16,506 nucleotides of DNA from Alphaproteobacteria bacterium UBA6062 (GCA_002428885.1 DIYE01000155.1:1-16506); one strand, 5' to 3'; shown: positions 1-7,962, counted from the stretch's first letter. The notes: generated from the sequence alone by a model not told the origin. Program-made: numbers and translations.

Positions 1-609
1 CCCACCCTGGCCATCCGGGTTCCGGCAAACCCGCTTGCCCGGGACCTTCTAAAACGCTGCGAACGCCCCCTCGCCGCCCCAAGCGCCAATCCGTCCGGAC
101 AGATCAGCCCAACCCAGGCCCGCCATGTGGCAGATGGTCTGCAAGAGAAAATCAAACTGGTGCTGGACGGCGGCTCCTGTAAAATCGGTGTGGAAAGCAC
201 GGTTGTCGGCTTTGCTGAAGACAGTCTCGTTCTCCTCCGCCCGGGTGGCATTACAAAAGAACAACTGGAAGCCGCCCATCCGGTGACGGAGGTCGATACA
301 AAATCTGATATTACAAGTCCCGGCATGCTGCTCAGCCACTATGCCCCCTCCTGCCCGGTCAGGCTGAATGCGACGGAGAAACAGGACGGAGAAGCTTTTC
401 TGGGCTTTGGTCCTGAATATGAGAAAATATCGACCATTAACTTAAGTGCCTCCGGCAACCTAACGGAGGCCACCGCCAATCTATTCTCGGCTTTTCATCT
501 TCTGGATGAAGAAGGCTTCCAGTCTATTGCTGTAGCACCCATTCCCATGGTCGGACTGGGGGTCGCCATCAATGACCGGCTGACCCGCGCCGCCGCGCCA
601 AGACCGTGA
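1..609 (+). CDS. L-threonylcarbamoyladenylate synthase, Sua5 type (3' part, 5' end outside window)
   Basis: This is the C-terminal 202 residues of a Sua5/YrdC-family enzyme; the frame is open from base 1 and the start lies upstream of the window. The family makes threonylcarbamoyl-AMP from threonine, bicarbonate and ATP in the cytoplasm, for the t6A modification at position 37 of ANN-decoding tRNAs. Visible YrdC-domain signatures are a TLAIRVP strand, the SANPSG motif (about residues 28-33 of the visible part) and GVESTVV followed by LLRPGGIT. After it, SPGMLLSHYAPSCPVRL is typical of the linker into the extra C-terminal Sua5 domain, so this is the long Sua5 form and not the short YrdC/TsaC form. 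An internal GTG at 127 lies inside the YrdC domain and is not a credible start. The next gene starts 20 bp downstream on the same strand, suggesting co-transcription. Family identity is firm. Confidence 0.93.
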   Translation, partial: PTLAIRVPANPLARDLLKRCERPLAAPSANPSGQISPTQARHVADGLQEKIKLVLDGGSCKIGVESTVVGFAEDSLVLLRPGGITKEQLEAAHPVTEVDTKSDITSPGMLLSHYAPSCPVRLNATEKQDGEAFLGFGPEYEKISTINLSASGNLTEATANLFSAFHLLDEEGFQSIAVAPIPMVGLGVAINDRLTRAAAPRP

Positions 610-629
610 CCTAAAAAGAAGGACAGACA

Positions 630-2039
630 ATGCCTCTCATTGAACAGCTTGAAGCGATTACCGGTCCCAAAGGGATCATTACGGAAGAAGCCGATATGCA
701 AGGCTATCTCACCGAATGGCGGGATAAATATGTCGGTAAGGCAAAAGTCATTGTGCTTCCCAAAAATACCGGGGAAGTCGCGGCGATTGTCAAACTCTGC
801 TCGGAAACCGAGACCCCGATTGTGCCGCAGGGCGGCAATACCAGCCTGGTCGGCGGCTCCATCCCCTTTGACAGCGGCGAGGAAGTGATCCTCTCCTTGA
901 AACGAATGAACCAGGTCCGCGAGGTGGATGTGAGCGGCGGCACCCTGACCGTTGAGGCAGGCTGTATCCTGGCCGATCTTCAGAATATCGCGGACGAAAA
1001 TGGGCATATGTTCCCGCTTCGTATCGGATCCGAAGGCAGTTGCCAGATCGGCGGTAATATCTCCACCAATGCCGGCGGCGTTCAGGTTCTGCATTACGGC
1101 AATACGCGGGAACAGGTTCTGGGGCTTGAAGTGGTTCTGCCGGACGGACGGATCTGGAACGGTCTCACGAATTTGCGCAAAGACAATACAGGCTATGACC
1201 TGAAACAGCTGTTTATCGGCGGTGAAGGCACGCTCGGCATTGTGACGGCGGCCGTTGTTAAAATGTATCCCAAGCCGAAATATCAGCAGGTTGCGCTCAT
1301 CGCCATTCCGGATGTGGAAGCGGCTATCGCTTTCCTGGGTCTCGCCCGGCAGATGAGCGGTGATCAGGTTACCGCCATTGAACTGATCCCGCGGATCGGC
1401 ATTGACCTGGTCGTCAAAAATGTTCCGAACTTCACCGATCCCATGCCCGCAACCTATGACTGGCATATCCTGGTCGAGATCTCCTCCAGCGTGACGGAAA
1501 ACCTGTCCGGCCTGATGGAAGAGATCCTGGAAGCGGGCTTCAATCAGGAGATTGTCCTGGACGCAGTGATCCCGGCAAGCGACGCCCAGCAGCAGAAGCT
1601 ATGGACCTTGCGCGAGGAAATCTCCGGCGCCCAGAAACCGGAAGGCGGCAGCATCAAACATGATATCTCCGTCCCCATCGCCCGGATCGCCGACTTCATC
1701 AACGAAGCCAACACCGCCCTTGAAAAAATCGTCCCGAACTTCCGACCCGTCATCTTCGGCCATATCGGCGACGGCAACCTGCACTACAATCCGCTGCAAC
1801 CCAAGGGTATGGAGAAGCAGGCCTTTCTGGACCTCTGGGAACCTGTCAGCCGCACCGTCCATGACATAGCCCACGATATGGGCGGCAGCATCAGCGCCGA
1901 ACACGGCATCGGCCGCATGAAGAAAAACGACCTGACTTTATATAAGTCGGAGGTTGAACTGGATATGATGAGGAAGGTGAAAGCAGCGCTGGACCCGAAG
2001 GGGATCTTTAACCCTGGGAAGCTGCTGCCGGATGACTAA
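630..2039 (+). CDS. FAD-binding D-2-hydroxyacid dehydrogenase (GlcD / D-2-hydroxyglutarate dehydrogenase-like)
   Basis: A complete 469-residue flavoprotein of the FAD_binding_4 plus FAD-oxidase_C family. It should oxidise a D-2-hydroxyacid (glycolate, D-lactate or D-2-hydroxyglutarate) to the 2-oxoacid and pass electrons to an acceptor. FAD-binding elements are PQGGNTSLVGGS (66-77), the GSEGSCQIGGNIST region (133-150) and GGEGTLGIV (197-205). The C-terminal half has KHDISVP (343-349), the metal-site motif GHIGDGNLHYN (377-387), EHGIGRMK (424-431) and the usual ending NPGKLL. The length is normal for the family. AGAAGGA lies 6 nt before the ATG. No GlcE or GlcF partner is adjacent, which favours a stand-alone enzyme like D-2-hydroxyglutarate dehydrogenase over a glycolate oxidase complex. 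The substrate cannot be decided from sequence. It probably forms an operon with the upstream sua5-like gene. Confidence 0.92.
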   Translation: MPLIEQLEAITGPKGIITEEADMQGYLTEWRDKYVGKAKVIVLPKNTGEVAAIVKLCSETETPIVPQGGNTSLVGGSIPFDSGEEVILSLKRMNQVREVDVSGGTLTVEAGCILADLQNIADENGHMFPLRIGSEGSCQIGGNISTNAGGVQVLHYGNTREQVLGLEVVLPDGRIWNGLTNLRKDNTGYDLKQLFIGGEGTLGIVTAAVVKMYPKPKYQQVALIAIPDVEAAIAFLGLARQMSGDQVTAIELIPRIGIDLVVKNVPNFTDPMPATYDWHILVEISSSVTENLSGLMEEILEAGFNQEIVLDAVIPASDAQQQKLWTLREEISGAQKPEGGSIKHDISVPIARIADFINEANTALEKIVPNFRPVIFGHIGDGNLHYNPLQPKGMEKQAFLDLWEPVSRTVHDIAHDMGGSISAEHGIGRMKKNDLTLYKSEVELDMMRKVKAALDPKGIFNPGKLLPDD

Positions 2040-2118
2040 ATAACGTGTCGAGACCTACACAAATCCGGTCACGGCTCTCCCTCCCTCAATTCAAGTAATT
2101 TTTCTTGGAGAAACAGGC

Positions 2119-2742
2119 ATGAACAAGGATGCAGATTTCTGGAACAAAGCTTCTGGAAAATACTCTAGAATGCCTATTTCTGACATAGCTTCCTATGATC
2201 ATAAATTGGCTAAAACCCGAGAATTCTTCGATGAAGAAACGATTGCCTTGGAAATAGGGTGCGGTACAGGATCAACAGCCTTACTGCATGCTCCCTATGT
2301 TAAGCATTATATCGCAACAGACTTTTCGTCTGAAATGATCAGAATTGCTAATGAAAAACTTCAGACTTCAGAAGCTGAGAACGTTACTTTCAAAACCGAA
2401 AAGATTGAGGATCTAACAGTTAATGAGCCGATTGACGTCGTGTTGGCTATGAGTGTCCTCCACTTGGTTGCAGATCTGGATGAAACAATCTCGAGGGTAA
2501 ACCACTGGCTAAAACCAAAAGGGATATTTATTACAAGCACTGTCTGCCTCGGAAATGGCATGAAGTTTTTTAGGCTGATCGCACCAATAGGACGACTATT
2601 TGGCTTTATGCCTCTTCTAAAAATCTTTACCAGGTCTCACTTGAAAGAACGTCTGGAAAAAAATGGATTTCGGGTAATTTATGAATGGCAGCCAGAGAAA
2701 AAGCGCTTTGCTTCTGTTTTTATTATCGCAGAAAAAACATAA
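2119..2742 (+). CDS. class I SAM-dependent methyltransferase
   Basis: A 207-residue small-molecule-type methyltransferase with one Rossmann domain. Motif I is LEIGCGTGS (44-52), which binds S-adenosylmethionine. The next acidic loop is IATDFSSEMI (from about 69), where the Asp contacts the SAM ribose. A motif IV-like stretch DVVLAMSVLHLV (about 110-121) follows. There is no signal peptide or membrane segment. GGAG lies 8 nt before the ATG. The substrate is unknown: no DNA- or rRNA-methylase motif such as NPPY or DPPY is seen, so a metabolite, quinone-like or lipid substrate is as likely as any. The gene and the one after it are clearly more AT-rich (about 38% GC in sampled lines) than the flanking dehydrogenase gene (about 60% in a sampled line), which hints at horizontal acquisition. 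Confidence 0.88.
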   Translation: MNKDADFWNKASGKYSRMPISDIASYDHKLAKTREFFDEETIALEIGCGTGSTALLHAPYVKHYIATDFSSEMIRIANEKLQTSEAENVTFKTEKIEDLTVNEPIDVVLAMSVLHLVADLDETISRVNHWLKPKGIFITSTVCLGNGMKFFRLIAPIGRLFGFMPLLKIFTRSHLKERLEKNGFRVIYEWQPEKKRFASVFIIAEKT

Positions 2743-2980
2743 AGATAAGGGACGATCCAGGATCAGGATCCATTAGTGATTTTCGTAAAAATATCCTAGC
2801 TCTCAACAAACTCACAACAGCACAACGAAAGTATATAGACTAATGCCTGAACTTTAGACGCACGACAAGGTCACCATCAAGGTCGACTCTAAATTCAACC
2901 CAAAGGAGAAAATATCATTGTGCATTACATAGCAAGATGATACCGATCATTACTCCTGAATGTTAGCGGAGCAACATAGA
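2743..2980. other. AT-rich intergenic region
   Basis: A stretch of 238 bp between the methyltransferase and the membrane protein genes. It contains a short tandem repeat of GATCCAG/GATCAG-like units (about 2753-2771). It also has an AAAGGAG element (about 2902-2908) followed by a GTG that opens only a six-codon frame. No terminator with a T-tract and no convincing promoter was found. It could hold the remains of a degraded gene. Confidence 0.4.
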
Positions 2981-3451
2981 ATGCACTTTTTCAACGATAA
3001 AAAGTTGGCCCTGAGATTTAGGGAAGATGCCGTGCCTGAAAAAGAACGCTTCTACTACCTACTTGCCTTTATGATATCCTTCAGTTTTGTAACATCAACG
3101 ATTGTGACATCCTCACTGTATGCATCGATAAATCAATGGGATATTTACTCTGACGTATTTTTCTTCCTAACCACCATTTTCGGCACATATATTTTATACC
3201 GAACCAACTCTACAGGCGACAACAAAGACTTTATTGCGCGTTTTATTTGTATTAGTTTCCCTGTGACAATTAAAATAACCCTGTTGATCTTTGTTGTTTT
3301 AACTCTCACTGCCATAGCTGATGAATTTATAGATATTGGTCTTTACGAAGACGAAACATCCGCATTTGATTTAATAGTCACCATAATCATCACGCTGATT
3401 TACTATCTTCGCCTAAATACTTCTATGCGACTTGCATCTACCGGAAAATAA
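2981..3451 (+). CDS. hypothetical four-helix inner-membrane protein
   Basis: Not recognised. The protein is 156 residues if translation begins at the ATG at 2981, which has GGAG 9 nt upstream. An in-frame ATG at 2960 would add seven residues but has the GGAG downstream of it, so the later start is preferred. A charged N-terminus (1-23) is followed by four hydrophobic stretches: about 24-47, 57-74, 86-113 and 129-143. The polar loop between helices 3 and 4 is acidic (EFIDIGLYEDETSAFD), and the short C-terminus is basic. There is no signal peptide and no catalytic motif. Base composition is AT-rich (about 37% GC in a sampled line), like the methyltransferase upstream. The small size and four helices would fit an accessory membrane protein, but no function is inferred. 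Confidence 0.72.
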   Translation: MHFFNDKKLALRFREDAVPEKERFYYLLAFMISFSFVTSTIVTSSLYASINQWDIYSDVFFFLTTIFGTYILYRTNSTGDNKDFIARFICISFPVTIKITLLIFVVLTLTAIADEFIDIGLYEDETSAFDLIVTIIITLIYYLRLNTSMRLASTGK

Positions 3452-3491
3452 CAGCTCTTTTAAAAAGAATTTGCTACTCTCATCAAAAGAC

Positions 3492-5261
3492 TTAACAAGT
3501 ATCCTTTTTCTGAACCATCTCCCCAATCTCCTGAGCCGACACAGGCCTTGAAAACACATATCCCTGCGCCTCATGACACCCCGCTTCTTTCAGGAAAGCG
3601 ACCTGTTCCTGGTTTTCGACGCCTTCGGCCAGGACTTTCATGCCGAGATTGTCACCGAGGGAAATGATGGTGCGGGCGATGGCGGCGTCTTTGGCGTTGA
3701 CGACGATGCCGTCCACAAAGCTTTTGTCGATTTTCAGGACAGAGGCTGGAAGGTGACTGAGATAGCTTAAAGAGGAATAGCCGGTTCCGAAGTCATCAAT
3801 GGACAGCTTTACACCGAGACCTTTCAGACGCAGCATATTGCGTTTGGTCTGGCCGCGATCCTGCATGATGACGCTTTCTGTGAGCTCAATGTCCAGCAAC
3901 GCTGCCGGAAGGCCGGTTTCAAACAGGACTTTACGGACCAGCGGGACGAATTCATCGCTTTGGAATTCCGACAGGGAAATATTGACGGCCACCGGAAACT
4001 CGGGAACCCCTTCCTCTGTCCACTTTTGCCGTTGCTTGCAGGCCTCGAAAAGAACCCACTCGCTGATCGGTCCTAACAGGCCGGAGGCTTCGGCAATGGG
4101 AATAAAGGTATTGGCAGGGATAAAGGTGTCTTTCTCCCGTTCCCAGCGCAGCAACGCTTCCACACCTGTTACCTCTCCCGTTTCAAGGCTGACCTGGGGC
4201 TGATAACTCAATGACAGCTGCCCCCGATTCATACCGTCGCGCAGGGCATTATTCAGGGTGATACGACCGTGAATTTCTGTTTCAATATGATTGTCATAAT
4301 AGCAGAAATTGGGGCTGCCGGTATTTTTGGTGTGGGCCAGTGCAATATTGGTATTCTGCCAGAGCTGATCCGCCGTCGCCCCGTCCATGGGATAGAGAGA
4401 AACACCGATACGCGGCACCAGATGCGGCATATCAAGCTCATCCGGCAGGAAGACATCAAACAGATCGTTGATGATATCCGGCAAGTCGCCAATTTCCTCA
4501 TTGGTCTGGATCGGCGTACAAACACCGAAACCATCACCGGAGGTACGCGCCAGCGCTATCGCCTTTGGAAACAGCCTGTCCAGTTCACCGGCTGCGCCCC
4601 GTAAAAGCGCATCACCGGCCTCGTGCCCAAGGGCGATGTTTAGCTCCGGCAAAGTATCGATCACAAACTGAACGACAGCAAACCGCTTTTCCTCTTCGGG
4701 GCGGGACCGGTTTATTTCCGCCTGAATTTCTTTTTTGAAACTCAGCCGGTTACCTAGAGATGTTAAGACATCGCGATAAGCCAGGAGCCTTGCTTCCTGC
4801 AGTAAAGCCGTTGTTTCAAGTCCTCTTGCAGCACTCTTTGCAAACTGCTCCAGCAGCGTTGCGTCTGATAGCTGCCAGACCTTGCCGGATTCCAGTAAAA
4901 TAACAGCTGGAATATCAATGTCCCGCACCAGTGGGATGACCAGATATGTCCCTTTGCATTGTACCGCACCGGCTTTAAGAGCGTCGTCTAACAGAGAGTC
5001 CAGCTCAGCCGGAATATCTGCCTTCGGCGTCTTCCCTGCCGTAGCCATAATATCCCGGGATGCGGGTTCGCCGTCCCTTTTTACAAACCAGGCTGTGCTG
5101 ACTTCAGGAAAAATCCGGCAGAGCTCTTCAACAGCGACCCGACAGAATTGACGCGCGTCTTCACATTCCTGAAGACGAGGAATACAGACCAGCAACTGCT
5201 CTGAAAGGGAGGCCGTTTGCGTTCTCAATGAGGATGAACCAGTATCCTTCGTGGAAGTCAT
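3492..5261 (-). CDS. GAF-like / degenerate GGDEF / EAL protein, predicted c-di-GMP phosphodiesterase
   Basis: A 589-residue cytoplasmic signalling protein with no membrane helix. Residues about 20-155 look like a GAF-type sensor domain. Residues about 160-310 form a GGDEF domain that keeps the DVLTSLGNR entry motif (164-172), but its active-site loop reads SGDGF (241-245) instead of GGDEF, so cyclase activity should be lost. Residues about 335-585 form an EAL domain with the catalytic set present: EAL (368-370), NISLSEF (427-433), ELTES (459-463), DDFGTGYS (489-496), KIDKSFV (510-516), EGVE (546-549) and QGY (566-568). Active c-di-GMP hydrolysis to pGpG is expected, perhaps tuned by GTP binding to the dead GGDEF domain, as known for some family members. 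The ATG has only a weak GAAG upstream. A 16-bp palindrome lies about 34 bp upstream. The gene appears monocistronic. Confidence 0.93.
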   Translation of the reverse strand: MTSTKDTGSSSLRTQTASLSEQLLVCIPRLQECEDARQFCRVAVEELCRIFPEVSTAWFVKRDGEPASRDIMATAGKTPKADIPAELDSLLDDALKAGAVQCKGTYLVIPLVRDIDIPAVILLESGKVWQLSDATLLEQFAKSAARGLETTALLQEARLLAYRDVLTSLGNRLSFKKEIQAEINRSRPEEEKRFAVVQFVIDTLPELNIALGHEAGDALLRGAAGELDRLFPKAIALARTSGDGFGVCTPIQTNEEIGDLPDIINDLFDVFLPDELDMPHLVPRIGVSLYPMDGATADQLWQNTNIALAHTKNTGSPNFCYYDNHIETEIHGRITLNNALRDGMNRGQLSLSYQPQVSLETGEVTGVEALLRWEREKDTFIPANTFIPIAEASGLLGPISEWVLFEACKQRQKWTEEGVPEFPVAVNISLSEFQSDEFVPLVRKVLFETGLPAALLDIELTESVIMQDRGQTKRNMLRLKGLGVKLSIDDFGTGYSSLSYLSHLPASVLKIDKSFVDGIVVNAKDAAIARTIISLGDNLGMKVLAEGVENQEQVAFLKEAGCHEAQGYVFSRPVSAQEIGEMVQKKDTC

Positions 5262-5294
5262 TCTTCAATGCGTCCAATCCACCGGAAATAATAA

Positions 5295-5310
5295 TATTAA
5301 CCGGTTAATA
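5295..5310. promoter_or_regulatory. 16-bp perfect palindrome upstream of the EAL gene
   Basis: The sequence TATTAACCGGTTAATA is a perfect dyad with no spacer, located 34-49 bp upstream of the ATG of the GGDEF/EAL gene within AT-rich DNA. The position suits an operator for a homodimeric regulator. No regulator is assigned. It lacks the loop needed for a terminator hairpin. Confidence 0.45.
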
Positions 5311-5406
5311 AAAAATAATTTCCCCTCGCCTCGCGACTTTAACGCCATCTGCCCCACAAAAGAAAGGCCTTATTTAGGAAAAAATCACCGACCTTAAAAT
5401 CACGAT

Positions 5407-6108
5407 CTAGCTCCCTTTGGGAAGCTCTGCCTGAGCCATCAGGTTTTTGCGGGCTTCTTCATCCCACTGCCCGGTCGGCTTCCCAAGATCGCTGCCCGCT
5501 TTATAACCTGCGCGCAACCCCGGACGTTCTTTAAGCGCGTCATACCAGCGCCGGACATTGGGGAATTTCCCAAGATCAATCTCCTGTTTTTTATACGTCA
5601 GAATCCAGGGCCAGCAGGCCATGTCGGCAATGGAATAATCATCGCAAATATAGTCTCGGCCTTCTAAACGGCGGTCCAGCACGCCGAACAAGCGCAGGGC
5701 TTCATTGGTATAACGCTCCTGAGCGTAAGGAAGGGTTTCCGGCGCATAGAATTTGAAATGACCGTTTTGACCCAGCATGGGACCTAATCCCCCCATCTGC
5801 CACATAAGCCATTCCAGAACTTCAGTCCGGCCTCTCAAATCAGAAGGCAGGAACTTACCGCTTTTCTCTGCAAGATAAATAAGGATCGCCCCGGTTTCAA
5901 AAACCGAGACAGGCTCACCGCCGCCAATCGGATCATGATCCACAATGGCCGGCATCCGGTTGTTGGGGCTGATTTTGAGGAACGCTTCCTTGAACTGATC
6001 CCCACGCCCGATATTGACGGGGATCAAGTTATAAGCCAGTCCCATTTCCTCAAGCGCAATGGAGATTTTCCAGCCATTGGGGGTGGGCCAATAATAAAGA
6101 TCAATCAC
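5407..6108 (-). CDS. yfcG: glutathione S-transferase family disulfide-bond oxidoreductase, YfcG-like
   Basis: A 233-residue soluble GST with an N-terminal thioredoxin fold (1-85) and an all-helical C-terminal domain (about 90-205). The chosen GTG start gives MIDLYYWPTPNGWKIS, which lines up residue for residue with E. coli YfcG. Thr9 and Asn11, reported to bind glutathione or its disulfide in YfcG, are both present. Further YfcG-like blocks are ISPNNRMPAIVDHDP, GGEPVSVFETGAILIYLAEK and MGGLGPMLGQNGHF. The family shows GSH-dependent disulfide reductase activity with little classical transferase activity. GGGGG lies 5 nt before this GTG, 10 nt after the stop of the preceding gene. A longer frame up to 6207 would overlap that gene by about 89 bp with no homology, so it is rejected. 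It is the last gene of the tetR-Rieske cluster. Confidence 0.9.
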   Translation of the reverse strand: MIDLYYWPTPNGWKISIALEEMGLAYNLIPVNIGRGDQFKEAFLKISPNNRMPAIVDHDPIGGGEPVSVFETGAILIYLAEKSGKFLPSDLRGRTEVLEWLMWQMGGLGPMLGQNGHFKFYAPETLPYAQERYTNEALRLFGVLDRRLEGRDYICDDYSIADMACWPWILTYKKQEIDLGKFPNVRRWYDALKERPGLRAGYKAGSDLGKPTGQWDEEARKNLMAQAELPKGS

Positions 6109-6118
6109 GATAACCCCC

Positions 6119-6715
6119 TTACAGCTTGGCTTCGACAATGGCGATACGGTCATTACCGAAATACATGTCATCCCCATCCAGATACATGGTTGGAGATCCA
6201 AATCCACCGCGCCGGATCAGTTCCTCTGTATTATCCCGTAATTTGTCTTTATAAGCCTGATCCTGGATTTTTTCGAAAAACGACGCTTCATCCAACCCGA
6301 CGCTGCGAACAATCGTCGCCATTTCCTCATCCTGGGAAATATCGGCAAGATCCGTCCAGTAACGCTTGAAGACAGCGCGGGCGTAGGGCACCAGACAGCC
6401 TTCTTCCTCAGCAACAAACGCGCCGCGCATGGCTTTGACGCTATTGACCGGAAAAACCGGCGGCTGGCCAATCTCGACCCCCACATACCGGCACCAGTCC
6501 TGCATATCCTTCTTAGTGTAAGCTTGTTTGGCAGGAACCGGATTATCCCGGTTCGCATAAACGGACGGATTGACAGCATTGAAAACGCCGCCGACCAGGA
6601 AGGGACGATAGATGACCTCCACATCCGGGCGACGCTCCCGCATCTGCTCCATGCTTTCGAACCCGAGATAGGTCCAGGGGCTGGAACAATCGAAGAAAAA
6701 TTCTATTTTTGACAC
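6119..6715 (-). CDS. 2-hydroxychromene-2-carboxylate isomerase-like (DsbA/kappa-GST fold) protein
   Basis: A 198-residue DsbA-family protein resembling 2-hydroxychromene-2-carboxylate (HCCA) isomerase. The characterised enzyme NahD interconverts HCCA and trans-o-hydroxybenzylidenepyruvate with glutathione in naphthalene breakdown. The N-terminus FFFDCSSPWTYLG places Ser12 just before Pro13, where NahD has its glutathione-contacting Ser. The helical insertion follows, and the C-terminal thioredoxin half has the cis-Pro loop FGSPTMYLDGD with FGNDRI near the end. There is no CXXC motif, which argues against a dithiol oxidoreductase. Translation starts at GTG with a strong AGGAGGA 6 nt upstream. 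It lies between a Rieske oxygenase and a YfcG-type GST, so its substrate is probably a product of the oxygenase pathway. HCCA itself is unproven because the rest of the naphthalene genes are absent here. Confidence 0.85.
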   Translation of the reverse strand: MSKIEFFFDCSSPWTYLGFESMEQMRERRPDVEVIYRPFLVGGVFNAVNPSVYANRDNPVPAKQAYTKKDMQDWCRYVGVEIGQPPVFPVNSVKAMRGAFVAEEEGCLVPYARAVFKRYWTDLADISQDEEMATIVRSVGLDEASFFEKIQDQAYKDKLRDNTEELIRRGGFGSPTMYLDGDDMYFGNDRIAIVEAKL

Positions 6716-6803
6716 GGGATATCCTCCTCCACTCGCCCGAAGGCCGGTTTGTTTTTCTTGTTTCTTAAAACCGGCTCCAGCTTAGGACACGGCCCAGCCC
6801 CCG

Positions 6804-7952
6804 TCAATCCGCAGCCAGTCTCTCTTCCGTAATATCGTGAAAACGGGCGAGGGCCGCCTCGAAGCGGCCAAAGGTAAAGGCGTCATTCGCGCCGGTGGAA
6901 ATGCCTTTCTGGATCTGTTCACCGATCAAGAAGTCCTCCACAAGAGTGTCCCGGGTCAAGTCAAAGTTAGCCTGCCAATGCTGCTTGGCATTGTCACTTC
7001 CCAGGCTGTCCTTCGGAACCAGGGTCTGGAGAATGATACGTGTTTTATCCGCAGCCAGCGGGATCGCATTGACCAGGGCAAAATGGTCGGGCTGTATCAG
7101 GACGGATGCGAAGGGATAAAGGCTATAAAGAACATTCGCACAGATCCGGATACGCCACTCCTCCTCCGGTAGCGTCTTCAGATCCCGAAGTTCCTTCTTT
7201 GTCAGAACGGACCGGAAATGAGGTCCGAATTCATCAAAAATCGACAAATTATCATTAAAGAGAGGGGCAATCGTATTCCGATGGGCAATCTTGAAATGAT
7301 AGGATTCAATACCGCCCTCGACCAGGATCTTCCAGTTCAGATTCCAATCCTGCACCTGCTGATCGAAGATCACGTGATCAGCAGGCGCAAAATGATCCAG
7401 CTCTGTCCCAAGCCCGGCCAGATGCTTGGCGATATCAAGCGATCCCTCACCATCCCTCTGAACCCAAATAAAACCGAACGCCTCGGCAGAGGGAAGCTCC
7501 ATCAGTCTGGTTCCAGCCAGATCAAATTCGGGGAAACCGGTTTTCTGGTGAGGGACTGTTTTAAGGCTGCCATCCAGATCATAAGACCAGGCATGATAGG
7601 GACAAACCAGGCGTCTGGAGCAGCCTTCCCCGTCTTCTGCAAGTTTACCGCCGCGATGTTTGCAGACATTGGCAAAGGCATGAACCTCGCCCTCTTTATC
7701 CCGGGTCAACAGAAGCGGAAAATCTTCCAGCCATTCCAGCGCTTTATAACTACCCGGTTCCGGAAGCTCCGAGGCATGAGCCGCAATCAGCGGCATTTTA
7801 CGAAAGATATCGGACATTTCGGCCGCAAATCGTCGGCTACAGGCGTAGCGGTCAATAGGACTTGTGACTTCCGAAGACATAACTTCGGTTGTCCGGCTCT
7901 CAAGCAAAGCCTGGCAGCGTTTTAACAAGGCAATTTCTGTGTCCCGGTTCAT
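6804..7952 (-). CDS. Rieske [2Fe-2S] non-heme iron oxygenase, alpha (catalytic) subunit
   Basis: A 382-residue Rieske oxygenase that should use O2 and reducing power to hydroxylate or demethylate an organic substrate. The Rieske cluster ligands are Cys97, His99, Cys117 and His120 (C-x-H-x17-C-x2-H, in CKHRGG and CPYHAW). The catalytic domain follows, with NWKILVEGGIESYHFKIAH: His219 and His224 are the mononuclear iron ligands, and Asp340 in VEDFLIGEQIQKG is the likely third. The residue expected to bridge the two metal centres across subunits is Glu216, where ring-hydroxylating dioxygenases such as naphthalene dioxygenase have Asp. Glu at this place is described for carnitine oxygenase CntA. 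No beta subunit, ferredoxin or reductase gene is adjacent, so electrons must come from elsewhere. AAGGAA lies about 6 nt before the ATG, 10 bp after the tetR stop. Class is firm; substrate unknown. Confidence 0.92.
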   Translation of the reverse strand: MNRDTEIALLKRCQALLESRTTEVMSSEVTSPIDRYACSRRFAAEMSDIFRKMPLIAAHASELPEPGSYKALEWLEDFPLLLTRDKEGEVHAFANVCKHRGGKLAEDGEGCSRRLVCPYHAWSYDLDGSLKTVPHQKTGFPEFDLAGTRLMELPSAEAFGFIWVQRDGEGSLDIAKHLAGLGTELDHFAPADHVIFDQQVQDWNLNWKILVEGGIESYHFKIAHRNTIAPLFNDNLSIFDEFGPHFRSVLTKKELRDLKTLPEEEWRIRICANVLYSLYPFASVLIQPDHFALVNAIPLAADKTRIILQTLVPKDSLGSDNAKQHWQANFDLTRDTLVEDFLIGEQIQKGISTGANDAFTFGRFEAALARFHDITEERLAAD

Positions 7953-7962
7953 GTTCTTTTCC

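Noticed and set aside
495..1466. 323-residue open frame on the minus strand across the FAD dehydrogenase gene
   Set aside because: It is fully antisense to a gene with clear family motifs, has no recognisable domain and no ribosome binding site. It is a by-product of codon bias.
2865..2932. Possible gene remnant reading KVTIKVDSKFNPKEK in one frame
   Set aside because: It is only about 20 codons, with no start codon and no recognised family. It could be chance.
3452..3491. TCTTTTAAAAAGA dyad between the convergent membrane protein and EAL genes
   Set aside because: A stem of A-T pairs with no GC core and no clear T-tract is too weak to call a terminator.
6109..6207. N-terminal extension of the GST gene
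   Set aside because: It overlaps the upstream isomerase gene, has no homology to the family, and a GTG with GGGGG before it gives an exact YfcG-like N-terminus.
7218..7925. 235-residue open frame on the plus strand opposite the Rieske oxygenase
   Set aside because: It is antisense to a convincing enzyme with all iron ligands, and its translation shows no domain.
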